NCBI RefSeq assembly: GCF_900177275.1
Contig: NZ_FXAG01000003.1
Location: 154,774-218,773, forward strand
DNA: 64,000 bases
Direction of reading: 5' to 3'
Source: Pseudogulbenkiania subflava DSM 22618
GTDB taxonomy: Bacteria > Pseudomonadota > Gammaproteobacteria > Burkholderiales > Chromobacteriaceae
A program made the position numbers and the translations under genes. The notes beneath the pieces are model-generated. The model had not been told where the DNA came from and searched no databases. It was given only the letters and a program-made list of their open reading frames with translations. Shown here piece by piece: positions 17,279-26,022 of this stretch. How positions within the stretch are numbered: the first letter of the stretch is position 1; each line of letters starts with the position of its first letter.

Positions 17279-18419
17279 CCGCGATGTGGGGATCGGGGAG
17301 GAAACGTTGATAGACGTTAACCAATTGCGCGGCCATCGCCTCCAGCGTCAGCGGCTCGGCCGTGGCACGGGCGGCGGCGGCGAGCTCTGGCCAGTCGGCG
17401 TGGCGTGACAGCCAGGCGCGCAGCGCGTCGACCAGCGCCGCCTGGTCCAGCGCGTCGTGTACCCAGCCGTTGCGCCCCGGCTCGATCAGCTCGGCCGCGC
17501 CGCAGGTGGTGGTGGTGAACAGCGGCAAGCCGCAAGCCAACGCCTCGACGCAGACGTTGGGGAACGGGTCGTACAGGGTCGGCAGGATAAAGGCATCGGC
17601 CAGGCCGTAGTAGGGCTTGACGTCGCTCTGGGCGCCGGTGAAGCGCACCCGTTCGACGACGCCCAGCGATTCGGCCAACCTTTGGTAGCGCGCGGCGTGC
17701 TTGTCCTTGCCCACCACCACCAGGTACACCCCGTCCAGCGCGGCCACGGCGCGCACGGCGCGCTCCACGCCCTTGCGTTCGAAACCGGAACCGACGTAGA
17801 GCAGCGTCGGCGCCTCGGCGGGAATGACCAGCTCGGCACGCAGCCGGACGCGGTGCTGCTCGCGCAGGCGCGGGTGGAAAGTTTCGGTGTCGACACCGTT
17901 GTAGATCACTGCCAGCTTGCTCTCGGGCAGGCCAAAATGCTGCTGGATTTCGTGCTTGATCAGGTGCGCGTTGCAGATCACCAGCTTGAGGCGCGGATCG
18001 AGGAACATGCGTCGCTCGGCGGCACACACGTAGTGGTGATAGGGATTCAGCTTGAGCGCGCAGGCGGCCCAGCCGGACAGTGCACGGCGGCGGTGCTGCA
18101 GCCAGGCGGCGTGTACGCCGTCGCCGGCACGGTAGATGTCGCAGCCGGGGATGCGCTCGTGCGACTGCACCAGATCGAAGCCCTCGTGCTGCCACAACTG
18201 GCGGGCAGCACGGGCGAAGCCCCAGTCGCGCCAGACGTTGCCAAGGTAGAACGGGTCGGCGGTCAGCGCCGCCACCCCCTCGAGCTTCTCCCAGCGCCGT
18301 GCGATCAGGCTGACCTCCAGCGCGCCGTTGGCCTGCAGGGCTGCCAGGGCGCGGCTGACAAAACGCTCGGCGCCGCCGGCGGGGTTGTACTTCTGACGCA
18401 CGATGGCGAGCCGCGTCAT
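17274..18419 (-). CDS. GT4 glycosyltransferase, WaaG-like
   Basis: A 381-residue GT-B protein starting LAIVRQKYNPAGGAERFVSRAL. It has CDIYRAGDGVHAAWLQHRR in the N-terminal domain and VIYNGVDTETFHPRLR, then LLYVGSGFERKGVERAVRAV (about 208-227) and PLYDPFPNVCVEALACGLP in the C-terminal domain, a set typical of WaaG-type LPS core hexosyltransferases. The ATG overlaps by four bases (ATGA) the stop of the truncated heptosyltransferase gene upstream. It is followed by msbA. The sugar is unknown. Confidence 0.85.
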   Translation of the reverse strand: MTRLAIVRQKYNPAGGAERFVSRALAALQANGALEVSLIARRWEKLEGVAALTADPFYLGNVWRDWGFARAARQLWQHEGFDLVQSHERIPGCDIYRAGDGVHAAWLQHRRRALSGWAACALKLNPYHHYVCAAERRMFLDPRLKLVICNAHLIKHEIQQHFGLPESKLAVIYNGVDTETFHPRLREQHRVRLRAELVIPAEAPTLLYVGSGFERKGVERAVRAVAALDGVYLVVVGKDKHAARYQRLAESLGVVERVRFTGAQSDVKPYYGLADAFILPTLYDPFPNVCVEALACGLPLFTTTTCGAAELIEPGRNGWVHDALDQAALVDALRAWLSRHADWPELAAAARATAEPLTLEAMAAQLVNVYQRFLPDPHIAV

Positions 18420-18715
18420 GCAGCCACCTCCATCAACGCATAGAGTGGGCGGACCATGGCCAGCTCGGCCTTGAGTTGGCCTAACATTCCGAGCGTTTTC
18501 CACTGGCGGTCGATGGTGAACACCTGGCTGACGGCGGGGTGCGGCGTGATCATGTCGCGCGTGTCGTGGTACACCCGCGCGTCGAGTTCGGCGGGCAGGG
18601 CGTATTGCTTCAGCACCGAGAACACCGGGGAGGTCAGCAGCACATCGCCGTGATGGCGCAGCTTGATGACCCGCACCCGCTTCACGGTGGCAAGATCGAT
18701 GGCGTCCTTGAGCAT
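18416..18715 (-). pseudogene. Heptosyltransferase remnant with internal deletion
   Basis: Encodes 99 residues. The first about 88 match the N-terminus of WaaQ/GT9 enzymes (RVRVIKLRHHGDVLLTSPV, then DRQWKTLGMLGQLKAELAMVR) and are a clear paralogue of the intact gene at 7454-8530, yet the protein then ends after LYALMEVAA. About 250 residues, including the whole ADP-heptose-binding half, are missing. Because the stop still overlaps the next start by ATGA, the simplest reading is an in-frame internal deletion that kept the original 3' end and the coupling to the WaaG-like gene. It may persist as a translated leader for that gene. Confidence 0.8.
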
Positions 18716-18753
18716 AAGAAAAACAGCCGGCTGTGGGGCCCTTAAAATACGCC

Positions 18754-18789
18754 GACGCCGCCATTCCGCGAGCAGCGGAAGGCGGCGTC
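18754..18789 (-). terminator. Strong hairpin downstream of ptsI
   Basis: Nested inverted repeats: GACGCCGCC (18754-18762) with GGCGGCGTC (18781-18789), and inside them TTCCGC/GCGGAA around a GAGCA loop. On the minus strand it is followed about six bases later by TATTTT. It separates ptsI from the LPS genes. Confidence 0.65.
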
Positions 18790-18852
18790 AGACCGGATGA
18801 ATCGGGTCGCAGCGTCGCGCAGGGAACGCGCAACGCCACCCGAACGGTACGA

Positions 18853-20592
18853 CTAGAGCGCCGGCTCAGCGTTCAATTGTTGTAGCAGGTCGGCAATCTT
18901 ATCAGGGTCCTCGCTTCTCAGCATGCGTCCGACGAGCGGCGCGATCTGGTCGAGGTGGGTCTTGAGCACGATGTCCTTGACCGACAGCAGGTTGGCCGGG
19001 TGCATCGAGAATTTGCGCAACCCCATGCCCAGCAACAGCCGGGTCAGGCGCGGATCGCCCGCCATCTCGCCGCACACCGACACCGGCGTGCCGGCCTTGA
19101 TGGCGGTGCGCAGCGTGTGCAGGATCAGCTTGATCACCGCCGGATGCACCGGGTCGTACAGGTGGCTGACCGAGTCGTCGTTGCGGTCGATGGCCAACGT
19201 GTACTGGATCAGGTCGTTGGTGCCGATGGAAATGAAATCGACGTGCTTGAGGAAGCTGCCCACCACCAGCGCCGCCGACGGGATTTCGATCATCACCCCG
19301 ACCGGCAGCTCGGTGGAATAGGCGATGCCCTCGTCGCGCAACTCCTCGCGCGCGTATTCCAGCTGTACCAGCGCCTGTTTCAGCTCGTGCAGCGAGTTGA
19401 TCATCGGGAACAGTATCTGCAGCTTGCCGAACATCGAGGCACGCAACAGCGCCCTGAGCTGGGCGCGGAACAATAGCGGCTCGGCCAGGCAGAGGCGAAT
19501 GCCGGTCAGCCCCAGCGCCGGGTTGTCAGCCACGCCGTGATTGAGCCAGCGCGGATTCTTGTCGGCGCCCAGGTCCATGGTGCGGATGGTGACCGGCAGG
19601 CCCTTCATGTTCTCCACCACCTTGCGGTAGGCCTCGAACTGTTCGTCTTCGGACGGCAGCGTGTCGCGGCCGAGGAACAGGAATTCGCTGCGAAACAGGC
19701 CGACACCGACCGCGCCGGCGGAGAGCACCCCTTCGACATCCTGCGGCAGTTCGATATTGGCCAGCAGGTCAATCGGGGTGCCGTCGAGGGTCTTGGCGTT
19801 GGACTTGCGGATCGACGACAGCTTGCGCCGGGCATCGCGCCAGGCACGCTGACGGCGGCGGTACTCGGTCAGCACCACCTCGTCCGGGTTGATGATGATG
19901 ACGCCGCTCTGTCCGTCGACGACGATCATCTCCTCTTCGCGGATCAGCTCGCGCGCGTGGTGCAGCGCGATCACCGACGGCAGGTCGAGGCTGCGGCCGA
20001 GGATGGCGGTATGCGAAGTGGTGCCGCCGACGTCGGTGACGAAGGCGGCGAAACTGGAATCCTTGAAGTACACCATGTCGGCCGGCGACAGATCGTGCGC
20101 CACCAGGATCATGTCGTCGTCGAACGCCTCCGGAGCGGCCAGCGACGAGGCCTCGCCCTTGAGGTTCTTGAAGATGCGCTCGACCACCTGCAGCACGTCG
20201 TGCTTGCGCTCGCGCAGGTACTCCTCCTCGATCGCCTCGAACTGTTCGACCAGCGCATCGCATTGCAGCTTGAGCGCCCATTCGGCGTTGCAGCGCTGGG
20301 TGGCGATGATGTCGCGCGGCTCGCGCGAGATCGCGACGTCGCCCAGCAGCATGATGTGCAGCGACAGGAAGGCGCCCAGCTCGGCCGGGGCGTTTTCCGG
20401 GATGCTGCCCCACAGCATCTCGAGTTCCTTGCGGGTCGCCTTGACCGCTTCGTCGAAACGGGCGATTTCCTCCGGCACCTCGTCCGCCACCAGCACGTAG
20501 TGGGTCACGTCGTCCATGCTGCGGGACATCAGATGGGCACGCCCGATGGCCACCCCGCCGCCGATGGCAACGCCGTGCATGATGATGCTCAT
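18853..20592 (-). CDS. ptsI: PTS enzyme I (PtsI)
   Basis: Phosphoenolpyruvate-protein phosphotransferase, 579 residues, normal length. The N-terminal domain carries the phospho-His loop GGTTSHTAILGRS (about 186-198), and the PEP-binding barrel shows LFRSEFLFLGR, TIRTMDLGADK, the SIGTNDLIQY active-site strand and VSVCGEMAGDP. It passes phosphate from PEP to HPr in the cytoplasm. The gene lies 30 bases after ptsH, preceded by GGAGGGACGGGG. No sugar-specific EIIBC gene is in the window, so the relay may serve regulation more than uptake. Confidence 0.96.
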   Translation of the reverse strand: MSIIMHGVAIGGGVAIGRAHLMSRSMDDVTHYVLVADEVPEEIARFDEAVKATRKELEMLWGSIPENAPAELGAFLSLHIMLLGDVAISREPRDIIATQRCNAEWALKLQCDALVEQFEAIEEEYLRERKHDVLQVVERIFKNLKGEASSLAAPEAFDDDMILVAHDLSPADMVYFKDSSFAAFVTDVGGTTSHTAILGRSLDLPSVIALHHARELIREEEMIVVDGQSGVIIINPDEVVLTEYRRRQRAWRDARRKLSSIRKSNAKTLDGTPIDLLANIELPQDVEGVLSAGAVGVGLFRSEFLFLGRDTLPSEDEQFEAYRKVVENMKGLPVTIRTMDLGADKNPRWLNHGVADNPALGLTGIRLCLAEPLLFRAQLRALLRASMFGKLQILFPMINSLHELKQALVQLEYAREELRDEGIAYSTELPVGVMIEIPSAALVVGSFLKHVDFISIGTNDLIQYTLAIDRNDDSVSHLYDPVHPAVIKLILHTLRTAIKAGTPVSVCGEMAGDPRLTRLLLGMGLRKFSMHPANLLSVKDIVLKTHLDQIAPLVGRMLRSEDPDKIADLLQQLNAEPAL

Positions 20593-20622
20593 GGTCCCCG
20601 TCCCTCCGTTACCCGGCAGTTA

Positions 20623-20892
20623 TCACTCTGCCTCGTCAAAGCGGTTGTTGATCAACGTCATCAACGCGTCCAGCGCGGCCTGCTCGTCGTCGCCCGCCAC
20701 TTCCAGCAGCACGGTCGAGCCCTTGGCCGCGGCCAGCATCATCACCCCCATGATGCTTTTGCCGTTGACGCGACGGCCGTTGCGCGAGATCCAGACCTCG
20801 CTCTTGAAACGGCTGGAGGTCTGGGTGAACTTGCTGGAGGCACGCGCGTGCAGCCCGAGCTTGTTGATGATTTCAACCTCTGATTTAAGCAT
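20623..20892 (-). CDS. ptsH: Phosphocarrier protein HPr
   Basis: An 89-residue HPr: LGLHARASSKF contains the phospho-acceptor His (His16 in this numbering) and GKSIMGVMMLAA the regulatory Ser region. A frame-extending TTG lies five codons upstream, but ATG 20892 follows a GGGGAGG Shine-Dalgarno site. The start overlaps the end of the EIIA gene by eight bases, so the two are translationally coupled, and ptsI follows. Confidence 0.95.
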   Translation of the reverse strand: MLKSEVEIINKLGLHARASSKFTQTSSRFKSEVWISRNGRRVNGKSIMGVMMLAAAKGSTVLLEVAGDDEQAALDALMTLINNRFDEAE

Positions 20893-21286
20893 TTGCCTCC
20901 CCGGCAATAATATTGATCACGCCTTCCAGTCCGCCGGTCACGGCCTTCTTGACCACCAGATCCAGCGGCTGGCTGCTGTAACACAATGCCCGCACCAGCA
21001 TCGGCAGGCTGACGCCGGCAATGGCCTCCACCCGCCCGCTGTCGACCAGGCGACTGGCGATGTTGGACGGCGTACCGCCGTACATGTCGGTCAGCACCAG
21101 CATTCCCTCGCCCTGGTCGAGCTGCTGGATCAGCGCCCGCGCCTGAGCCAGCTTGCGGTCGGGGTCGTCGTTCTTGTCCACCGCCATGGTCGCCAGGTTT
21201 TCCGGGTTGCGGCCCAGAATGTGCCGGGCACAATCGGCCAGGCTGTCGCCCAGCCCGCCGTGAGAAATAATCAGTACGCCAACCAT
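20885..21286 (-). CDS. PTS EIIA component, mannose family
   Basis: A 133-residue EIIA-Man domain protein. The phospho-acceptor His is in VLIISHGGLGDSL (about residue 9), and LVLTDMYGGTPSNIASRL (about 63-80) is the conserved second block. It takes phosphate from HPr. In many beta-proteobacteria this gene stands in an EIIA-HPr-EI operon without EIIB, EIIC or EIID partners and is thought to be regulatory; the same minimal order is seen here. Confidence 0.93.
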   Translation of the reverse strand: MVGVLIISHGGLGDSLADCARHILGRNPENLATMAVDKNDDPDRKLAQARALIQQLDQGEGMLVLTDMYGGTPSNIASRLVDSGRVEAIAGVSLPMLVRALCYSSQPLDLVVKKAVTGGLEGVINIIAGEANA

Positions 21287-21340
21287 GTCTATCCAGTTTC
21301 CTGCAACCGCCAGCCCGCGCGGAGAGTCCTTGTTTTGAAA

Positions 21341-22750
21341 TCAGTTTCTGATTGTAACAGGCTCGCTTTCGATGCGGCGGTACCAACTGAGCGTTTCGGC
21401 CAACTTCACCACCTCGCCGATGATGATCAGCGCCGGCGACTGCACGCCATGCCGGGCGATCACCTCGGGCAGGCTGGCCAGGGTGCCGGTGACGGTGCGC
21501 TGGCGCGCCGTGGTGGCCCACTCGACCACCGCCGCCGGCGTCTCGGCCGGCTTGCCATGGGCGATGAAAGCGTCGCACAGCTCGCGCGCGGTGGAAACGC
21601 CCATGTACACCACCACGGTCTGCTCGGGACGGGTCAGCGCCGGCCAATCGAGGTCGATGCTGTCGTCCTTGCGGTGGCCGGTGACGAACACCACCGATTG
21701 CGCGTAATCGCGGTGCGTCAGCGGGATGCCGGCGTAGGCCGCCGCGCCGCTGGCGGAGGTGATGCCCGGCACCACCTCGAACGGGATGCCATGCGCCGCC
21801 AGCGTTTCGATCTCCTCGCCGCCGCGGCCGAAGGTGAACGGGTCCCCGCCCTTGAGGCGCACCACGCGCCTCCCTTCCTGGGCCAGCCGCACCATCAGCT
21901 GGTTGATGTCCTCTTGCGGCAACGCGTGGTTGGCACGCGCCTTGCCGACGTAGATGCGCTCGGCATCGCGCCGCACCAGCTCCAGCAGTTCCGGCGCCAC
22001 CAGCTTGTCGTACAGCACCACGTCGGCCTGCTGCATCAGGCGCAAGGCGCGGAAGGTCAGCAGGTCGGGGTTGCCCGGGCCGGCGCCCACCAGGTAGACC
22101 GCGCCAGTCGGCTTGTCGTCGGCGCTGGCGAGACGCTTTTCCATCTCGGCACAGGCGGCCTCGTCGTTGCCCAGCATCACCGCGTCGGCCACCGGGCCTT
22201 CCAGCACCGATTCCCAGAAGATGCGCCGTGCCTCGACGTCGCCGAAGCGCGCCTTGACCCGGTCGCGGAAGCGCGCGGCGAAGCCGGCGAGACGGCCGAA
22301 GCCGGCGGGAATCAGGCTTTCCAGCCGGGCACGCAAGAGGCGCGCCAGCACCGGCACGCCGCCGCCAGTGGAAAGCGCGATCACCAACGGCGAGCGGTCG
22401 ACGATCGCCGGGGTGATGTAGCTGGAGATGTCGGGATCGTCCACCACGTTGACCGGGATACCCTGCACCCGGCCGGCTTCGGCCACCGCCAGGTTGACGC
22501 GACGGTCGTCGGTGGCGGCCACCACCAGGCGCATGCCGGCCAGTTGTTCACCGCTGAAGCGGCCGTCGACGTGGCGGATTTCCCCCGCGCCGGCCATGGC
22601 GCGCAGTTCGGCCACCAGCTCCGGCGCCACCACGGTTACCGCCGCCTCCGCCGAGCGCAACAGGCGCACCTTGCGCAGGGCGACTTCGCCCCCTCCCACT
22701 ACCAGGCAGGGCTCGCCGCGCAGTTTCATAAAGATCGGAAAATAATCCAT
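21341..22750 (-). CDS. cysG: Siroheme synthase CysG
   Basis: A 469-residue trifunctional enzyme. The N-terminal half (about 1-210) is the precorrin-2 dehydrogenase/ferrochelatase with the NAD-binding VVGGGEVALRK near residue 17. The C-terminal half (about 215-460) is the uroporphyrinogen III methyltransferase with VYLVGAGPGNPDLLT, the SAM-binding GGDPFTFGRGGEE and VVPGITSASGAAAYAGIPLTH. The product siroheme serves sulfite and nitrite reductases. It is 54 bases upstream of the EIIA gene on the same strand; a functional link is not evident. Confidence 0.95.
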   Translation of the reverse strand: MDYFPIFMKLRGEPCLVVGGGEVALRKVRLLRSAEAAVTVVAPELVAELRAMAGAGEIRHVDGRFSGEQLAGMRLVVAATDDRRVNLAVAEAGRVQGIPVNVVDDPDISSYITPAIVDRSPLVIALSTGGGVPVLARLLRARLESLIPAGFGRLAGFAARFRDRVKARFGDVEARRIFWESVLEGPVADAVMLGNDEAACAEMEKRLASADDKPTGAVYLVGAGPGNPDLLTFRALRLMQQADVVLYDKLVAPELLELVRRDAERIYVGKARANHALPQEDINQLMVRLAQEGRRVVRLKGGDPFTFGRGGEEIETLAAHGIPFEVVPGITSASGAAAYAGIPLTHRDYAQSVVFVTGHRKDDSIDLDWPALTRPEQTVVVYMGVSTARELCDAFIAHGKPAETPAAVVEWATTARQRTVTGTLASLPEVIARHGVQSPALIIIGEVVKLAETLSWYRRIESEPVTIRN

Positions 22751-22971
22751 TCAGGCGGCTCCCATCGATGCCCCAAGCATACTGCAAATGTTGTAAAAAA
22801 ACGACGACCCGTGGAACTCGTCCGGAGCAACACAGGACGTCCTATGATACTGGAAGAGACTGACCGCCACGCAGAGGCCCGCTTGACACCGATTTTCCCA
22901 CGCTGCACGACCGTATTTCTGCCTTTTCCAGCGGCCGCCCTTCCCTTCGGGTTAACCAGAGGTCGCCGCTG

Positions 22972-25185
22972 ATGCCGTCATCGGGCTGGCTGCTGGCGCT
23001 ACTGGCCATGCTGGCGGGCATGGCACTGGGTAGTGCCGTCACGACGCTGCAGCGCCGCCACCGTGAACGCCAACGCCGGCTGCAGGCCTGCGCGGAGATG
23101 GCTGCGCCTTGTCTGCTGCTGCACGCGGACGGCCGCATCCTGCAGGCCAACACCGCGGCGCGGCGCCTGCTAGGCGCCCCGCTCGCCCACCTCGACGACC
23201 TGCACCTGCCAGCCGCGGCCCGCAGTTGGCTGGACGAACACGGAGGCGGGGGCGAAACCCGACGCTGCGAGCTCAACCGCCCGGCCGCCGCCCCCCTCTC
23301 GTTGCGGCTGGAAAAGCGTCTTGCCGACCTCGATGGCCAGGACGCCGGCCTAACCTGGCTGCTGCTGCACGACATCAGCCAGGAGGAGGACGACGCGCGT
23401 GGCCAGCAGTTATGGCGGGAGGCCTTGCAAGATTCGCGCCTGGCACTGTTCGAGTACCGTCTGGCGCCGCGCCGCGTCTACGGCCGGGTGCTGGCGGCGG
23501 ATAACGTGCTGGGGCTGCCGCCGGGCTGGGTCGACATCGGTTTCGACACCTGGCTGGAGCGGGTGCACCCGGACGATCGCGACGCTCTGCGCACCATGTT
23601 GGAGCACCCGGAGCAGCTCGCCACCGGCTCGGCCTACCTCGAGTTCCGCTTCCGCCACGGCCACGGCCATTGGGAATGGCTGGAGCAGCGCGCCCAGTTG
23701 TGCCACGAGGACGGACGTGTCAGCGCCATCGTCGGCCTGTGCCAGTCGATCTCCTCGCGCAAGCACGCCGAAATCGAGTTGCTGCGGCGCGAGCAGGTGT
23801 TCCGCACCCTGGTGGAAAACGCCGACGACGTGATCGCCCGGTATGACCTGAACCTGTGCTGCCAGTTCATCAACCGCAGCATCACCCGTTACCTGCCGCT
23901 GCCGCGCCACGAGCACCTGGGCAAGACACTGCGCCAGCAGGGCTGGCCACAGGGTGCGCTGGACACCCTGGAGCCGGCCTTCCAGGCGGTGCTGGCGCGG
24001 CACGAGGCACGCCATCTCGAGGTGGAGCTCGACGTCTTCGGCAAGGCGGCAACCTTCAGCATCCACCTGATTCCGGAGCTAGGGGCGCACGGCGAACTGG
24101 TGTCGATCCTGGCGATCGGGCGCGAGATCACCGAGCTGCGGCTGGGCTCGCGCCTGCTGGCCGACGAGAACGCGGTGATGGAAATGATCGCCAACAACCA
24201 GCCGCTGAACGATATCCTGACCCGGCTGTGCCGGCTGGTGGAGGCGCAGCGGCCGCAGGCGGTGTGCTCGATCATGCTGCTCAACGAGCAGAAGACCGAG
24301 CTCAACCTGGCGGCCGGGCCGTCGTTGCCGGCCAGCTTCAGCGGTTTTCTGCACGGCCTGACCATCGGCCCCGAGACCGGTTCCTGCGGTAGCGCCGTGT
24401 TCTCCGGCGAGCGGGTGGTGGTGAGCGACATCGCCCACGATCCGCGCTGGGAAAACTACCGCTATCTGGCGCTGCCGCACGGGCTGCGCTCGTGCTGGTC
24501 GACGCCGATCTACTCCAGCAGCCGCGAGATGCTGGGCGCCTTCGCCATCTACTACCCGACCCCACGCAACCCCGGCAAAACCGAGCTGCGCCTGGCTGAC
24601 CGCTGCACCCATCTGGCATCGATCGCGCTGGAGCGCGACCGCCACGAGAAGCAGCTGTATTTCCTCGCCACGCGCGACGGCCTGACCGGGTTGCTCAACC
24701 GCCGCTCCTTCATGGAGGTCGGCGAGGCCGAGGTGCTGCGCAGCAAGCGCTACGGCCACGACCTGTCGATCATGATGATGGACCTCGACCACTTCAAGAA
24801 CATCAACGACCAGCATGGCCACGCCACCGGCGACCAGGTGCTGCAGCACTTCGCCACGCTGTGCGGCAACACCTTCCGCCATGCCGACATCGTCGGGCGG
24901 CTCGGCGGCGAGGAATTCGGCGTGCTGCTGCCGTTCACCACGCTGGCCGAGGCCGGCATCCTGGCCGAGCGCCTGCGCACCGAGGTCGACGGCAGCGTGG
25001 TGATGGCCTGCGGCGTCGCGGTGCATTACACGGTGAGCATCGGCATCTCCTCGGTGTTCCCCGACGACAAGGACATCGACGGCCCGCTCTGCCGCGCCGA
25101 CACCCTGCTCTACCAGGCCAAGACGCTGGGACGCAACCGCATCCGTTACGACGGCGACCCGCCGTCGCTGCCGCTGGCGGGGTAG
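22972..25185 (+). CDS. PAS-GAF-GGDEF diguanylate cyclase
   Basis: A 737-residue signalling protein: one N-terminal membrane helix (about 4-24), three PAS-like regions (about 33-130, 145-265 and 270-390, the second with a clear PAC segment ending ISSRKHAEIELLRRE), a GAF domain (about 400-550, with GLTIGPETGSCGSAVFSGE) and a GGDEF domain (about 565-730). The active-site loop is GGEEF and the inhibitory RxxD site (RHAD) lies exactly five residues before it, so it should make cyclic di-GMP under product inhibition. No EAL domain. The stimulus is unknown; PAS and GAF domains suggest small ligands, redox or light. Confidence 0.92.
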   Translation: MPSSGWLLALLAMLAGMALGSAVTTLQRRHRERQRRLQACAEMAAPCLLLHADGRILQANTAARRLLGAPLAHLDDLHLPAAARSWLDEHGGGGETRRCELNRPAAAPLSLRLEKRLADLDGQDAGLTWLLLHDISQEEDDARGQQLWREALQDSRLALFEYRLAPRRVYGRVLAADNVLGLPPGWVDIGFDTWLERVHPDDRDALRTMLEHPEQLATGSAYLEFRFRHGHGHWEWLEQRAQLCHEDGRVSAIVGLCQSISSRKHAEIELLRREQVFRTLVENADDVIARYDLNLCCQFINRSITRYLPLPRHEHLGKTLRQQGWPQGALDTLEPAFQAVLARHEARHLEVELDVFGKAATFSIHLIPELGAHGELVSILAIGREITELRLGSRLLADENAVMEMIANNQPLNDILTRLCRLVEAQRPQAVCSIMLLNEQKTELNLAAGPSLPASFSGFLHGLTIGPETGSCGSAVFSGERVVVSDIAHDPRWENYRYLALPHGLRSCWSTPIYSSSREMLGAFAIYYPTPRNPGKTELRLADRCTHLASIALERDRHEKQLYFLATRDGLTGLLNRRSFMEVGEAEVLRSKRYGHDLSIMMMDLDHFKNINDQHGHATGDQVLQHFATLCGNTFRHADIVGRLGGEEFGVLLPFTTLAEAGILAERLRTEVDGSVVMACGVAVHYTVSIGISSVFPDDKDIDGPLCRADTLLYQAKTLGRNRIRYDGDPPSLPLAG

Positions 25186-25215
25186 AATGGCGGCTTTGCT
25201 TCATCGCGCCCCATC

Positions 25216-26022
25216 GTGACTCGCTGGCACTCGACCTACCTTCCCCATCCGCTGTACGCCCCGTTGCGCCCCTTCGCCCCGTTCGCCGACGGCGACGACT
25301 GGCCGAGCCAGACCGACTACGACCGCCTGCTGGAGCACGCCCGCGCCACCGGCTGCGCGGTACCGGACGGCCTGCGCTTCGTCTGCGACCTCGAGCCGCA
25401 GAACTATTACGAACTGCACATCGCGCAGAGCGGCGAGGTGCCGACCCGCTACGGCAACTGGCACGACTGGTTCAACGCGCTGGCCTGGCTGGCGTGGCCG
25501 CGCAGCAAGGCGGCGCTGAACGCGCGCCACGCCCGTGCCATCGCCCGCGGCGAGGTGCGACGCGGCCCGCTGCGCGACGCCGCCACGCTGCTGGACGAGT
25601 GCGGAATCGTCGTCGCCAGCGCCGACCCGGCGCTGACTGCTGCACTGGACGACATGCGCTGGCACGAGCTGTTCGTGGAAAGAAGGCACGACTGGGGGCG
25701 GCGCATCGGCGTCTTCACGCTCGGCCACGCACTGTTCGAGACCGGCCTCGACCCGCACCTGGGCTGGTGCGGCAAGGCGCTGGTGCTGCCGGTGGATGAC
25801 GCCTTCTTCGGCCAACCCTACGACCGGCAACTGGCGCTGCTCGATCACAGCTTGGCCGAAGCGCTGGCCGACGACGGCTGGCTGGCGCGGCCGCGCGAGC
25901 TGTGGCCACTGCCGCTGCTGGGGATACCCGGCTGGTGGCCGGGCAACGAGGACCCGGCGTTCTACGCCAACACCGACTACTTCCGCCCGACGCGGCGCGC
26001 GAAGTCGGCCAGCGTTTCCTGA
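25216..26022 (+). CDS. DUF3025 family protein
   Basis: A 268-residue soluble protein of the DUF3025 family, function unknown. The recognisable core is YYELHIAQSGEVPTR, the strongly conserved NWHDWFNALAWLAWPRSKAALN (about 75-96) and RGPLRDAATLLDECG (about 113-127). It starts at GTG 25216, 30 bases after the cyclase gene, so it is probably in the same transcript. Its last 46 bases overlap the end of the convergent YihY gene. Confidence 0.82.
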   Translation: MTRWHSTYLPHPLYAPLRPFAPFADGDDWPSQTDYDRLLEHARATGCAVPDGLRFVCDLEPQNYYELHIAQSGEVPTRYGNWHDWFNALAWLAWPRSKAALNARHARAIARGEVRRGPLRDAATLLDECGIVVASADPALTAALDDMRWHELFVERRHDWGRRIGVFTLGHALFETGLDPHLGWCGKALVLPVDDAFFGQPYDRQLALLDHSLAEALADDGWLARPRELWPLPLLGIPGWWPGNEDPAFYANTDYFRPTRRAKSASVS

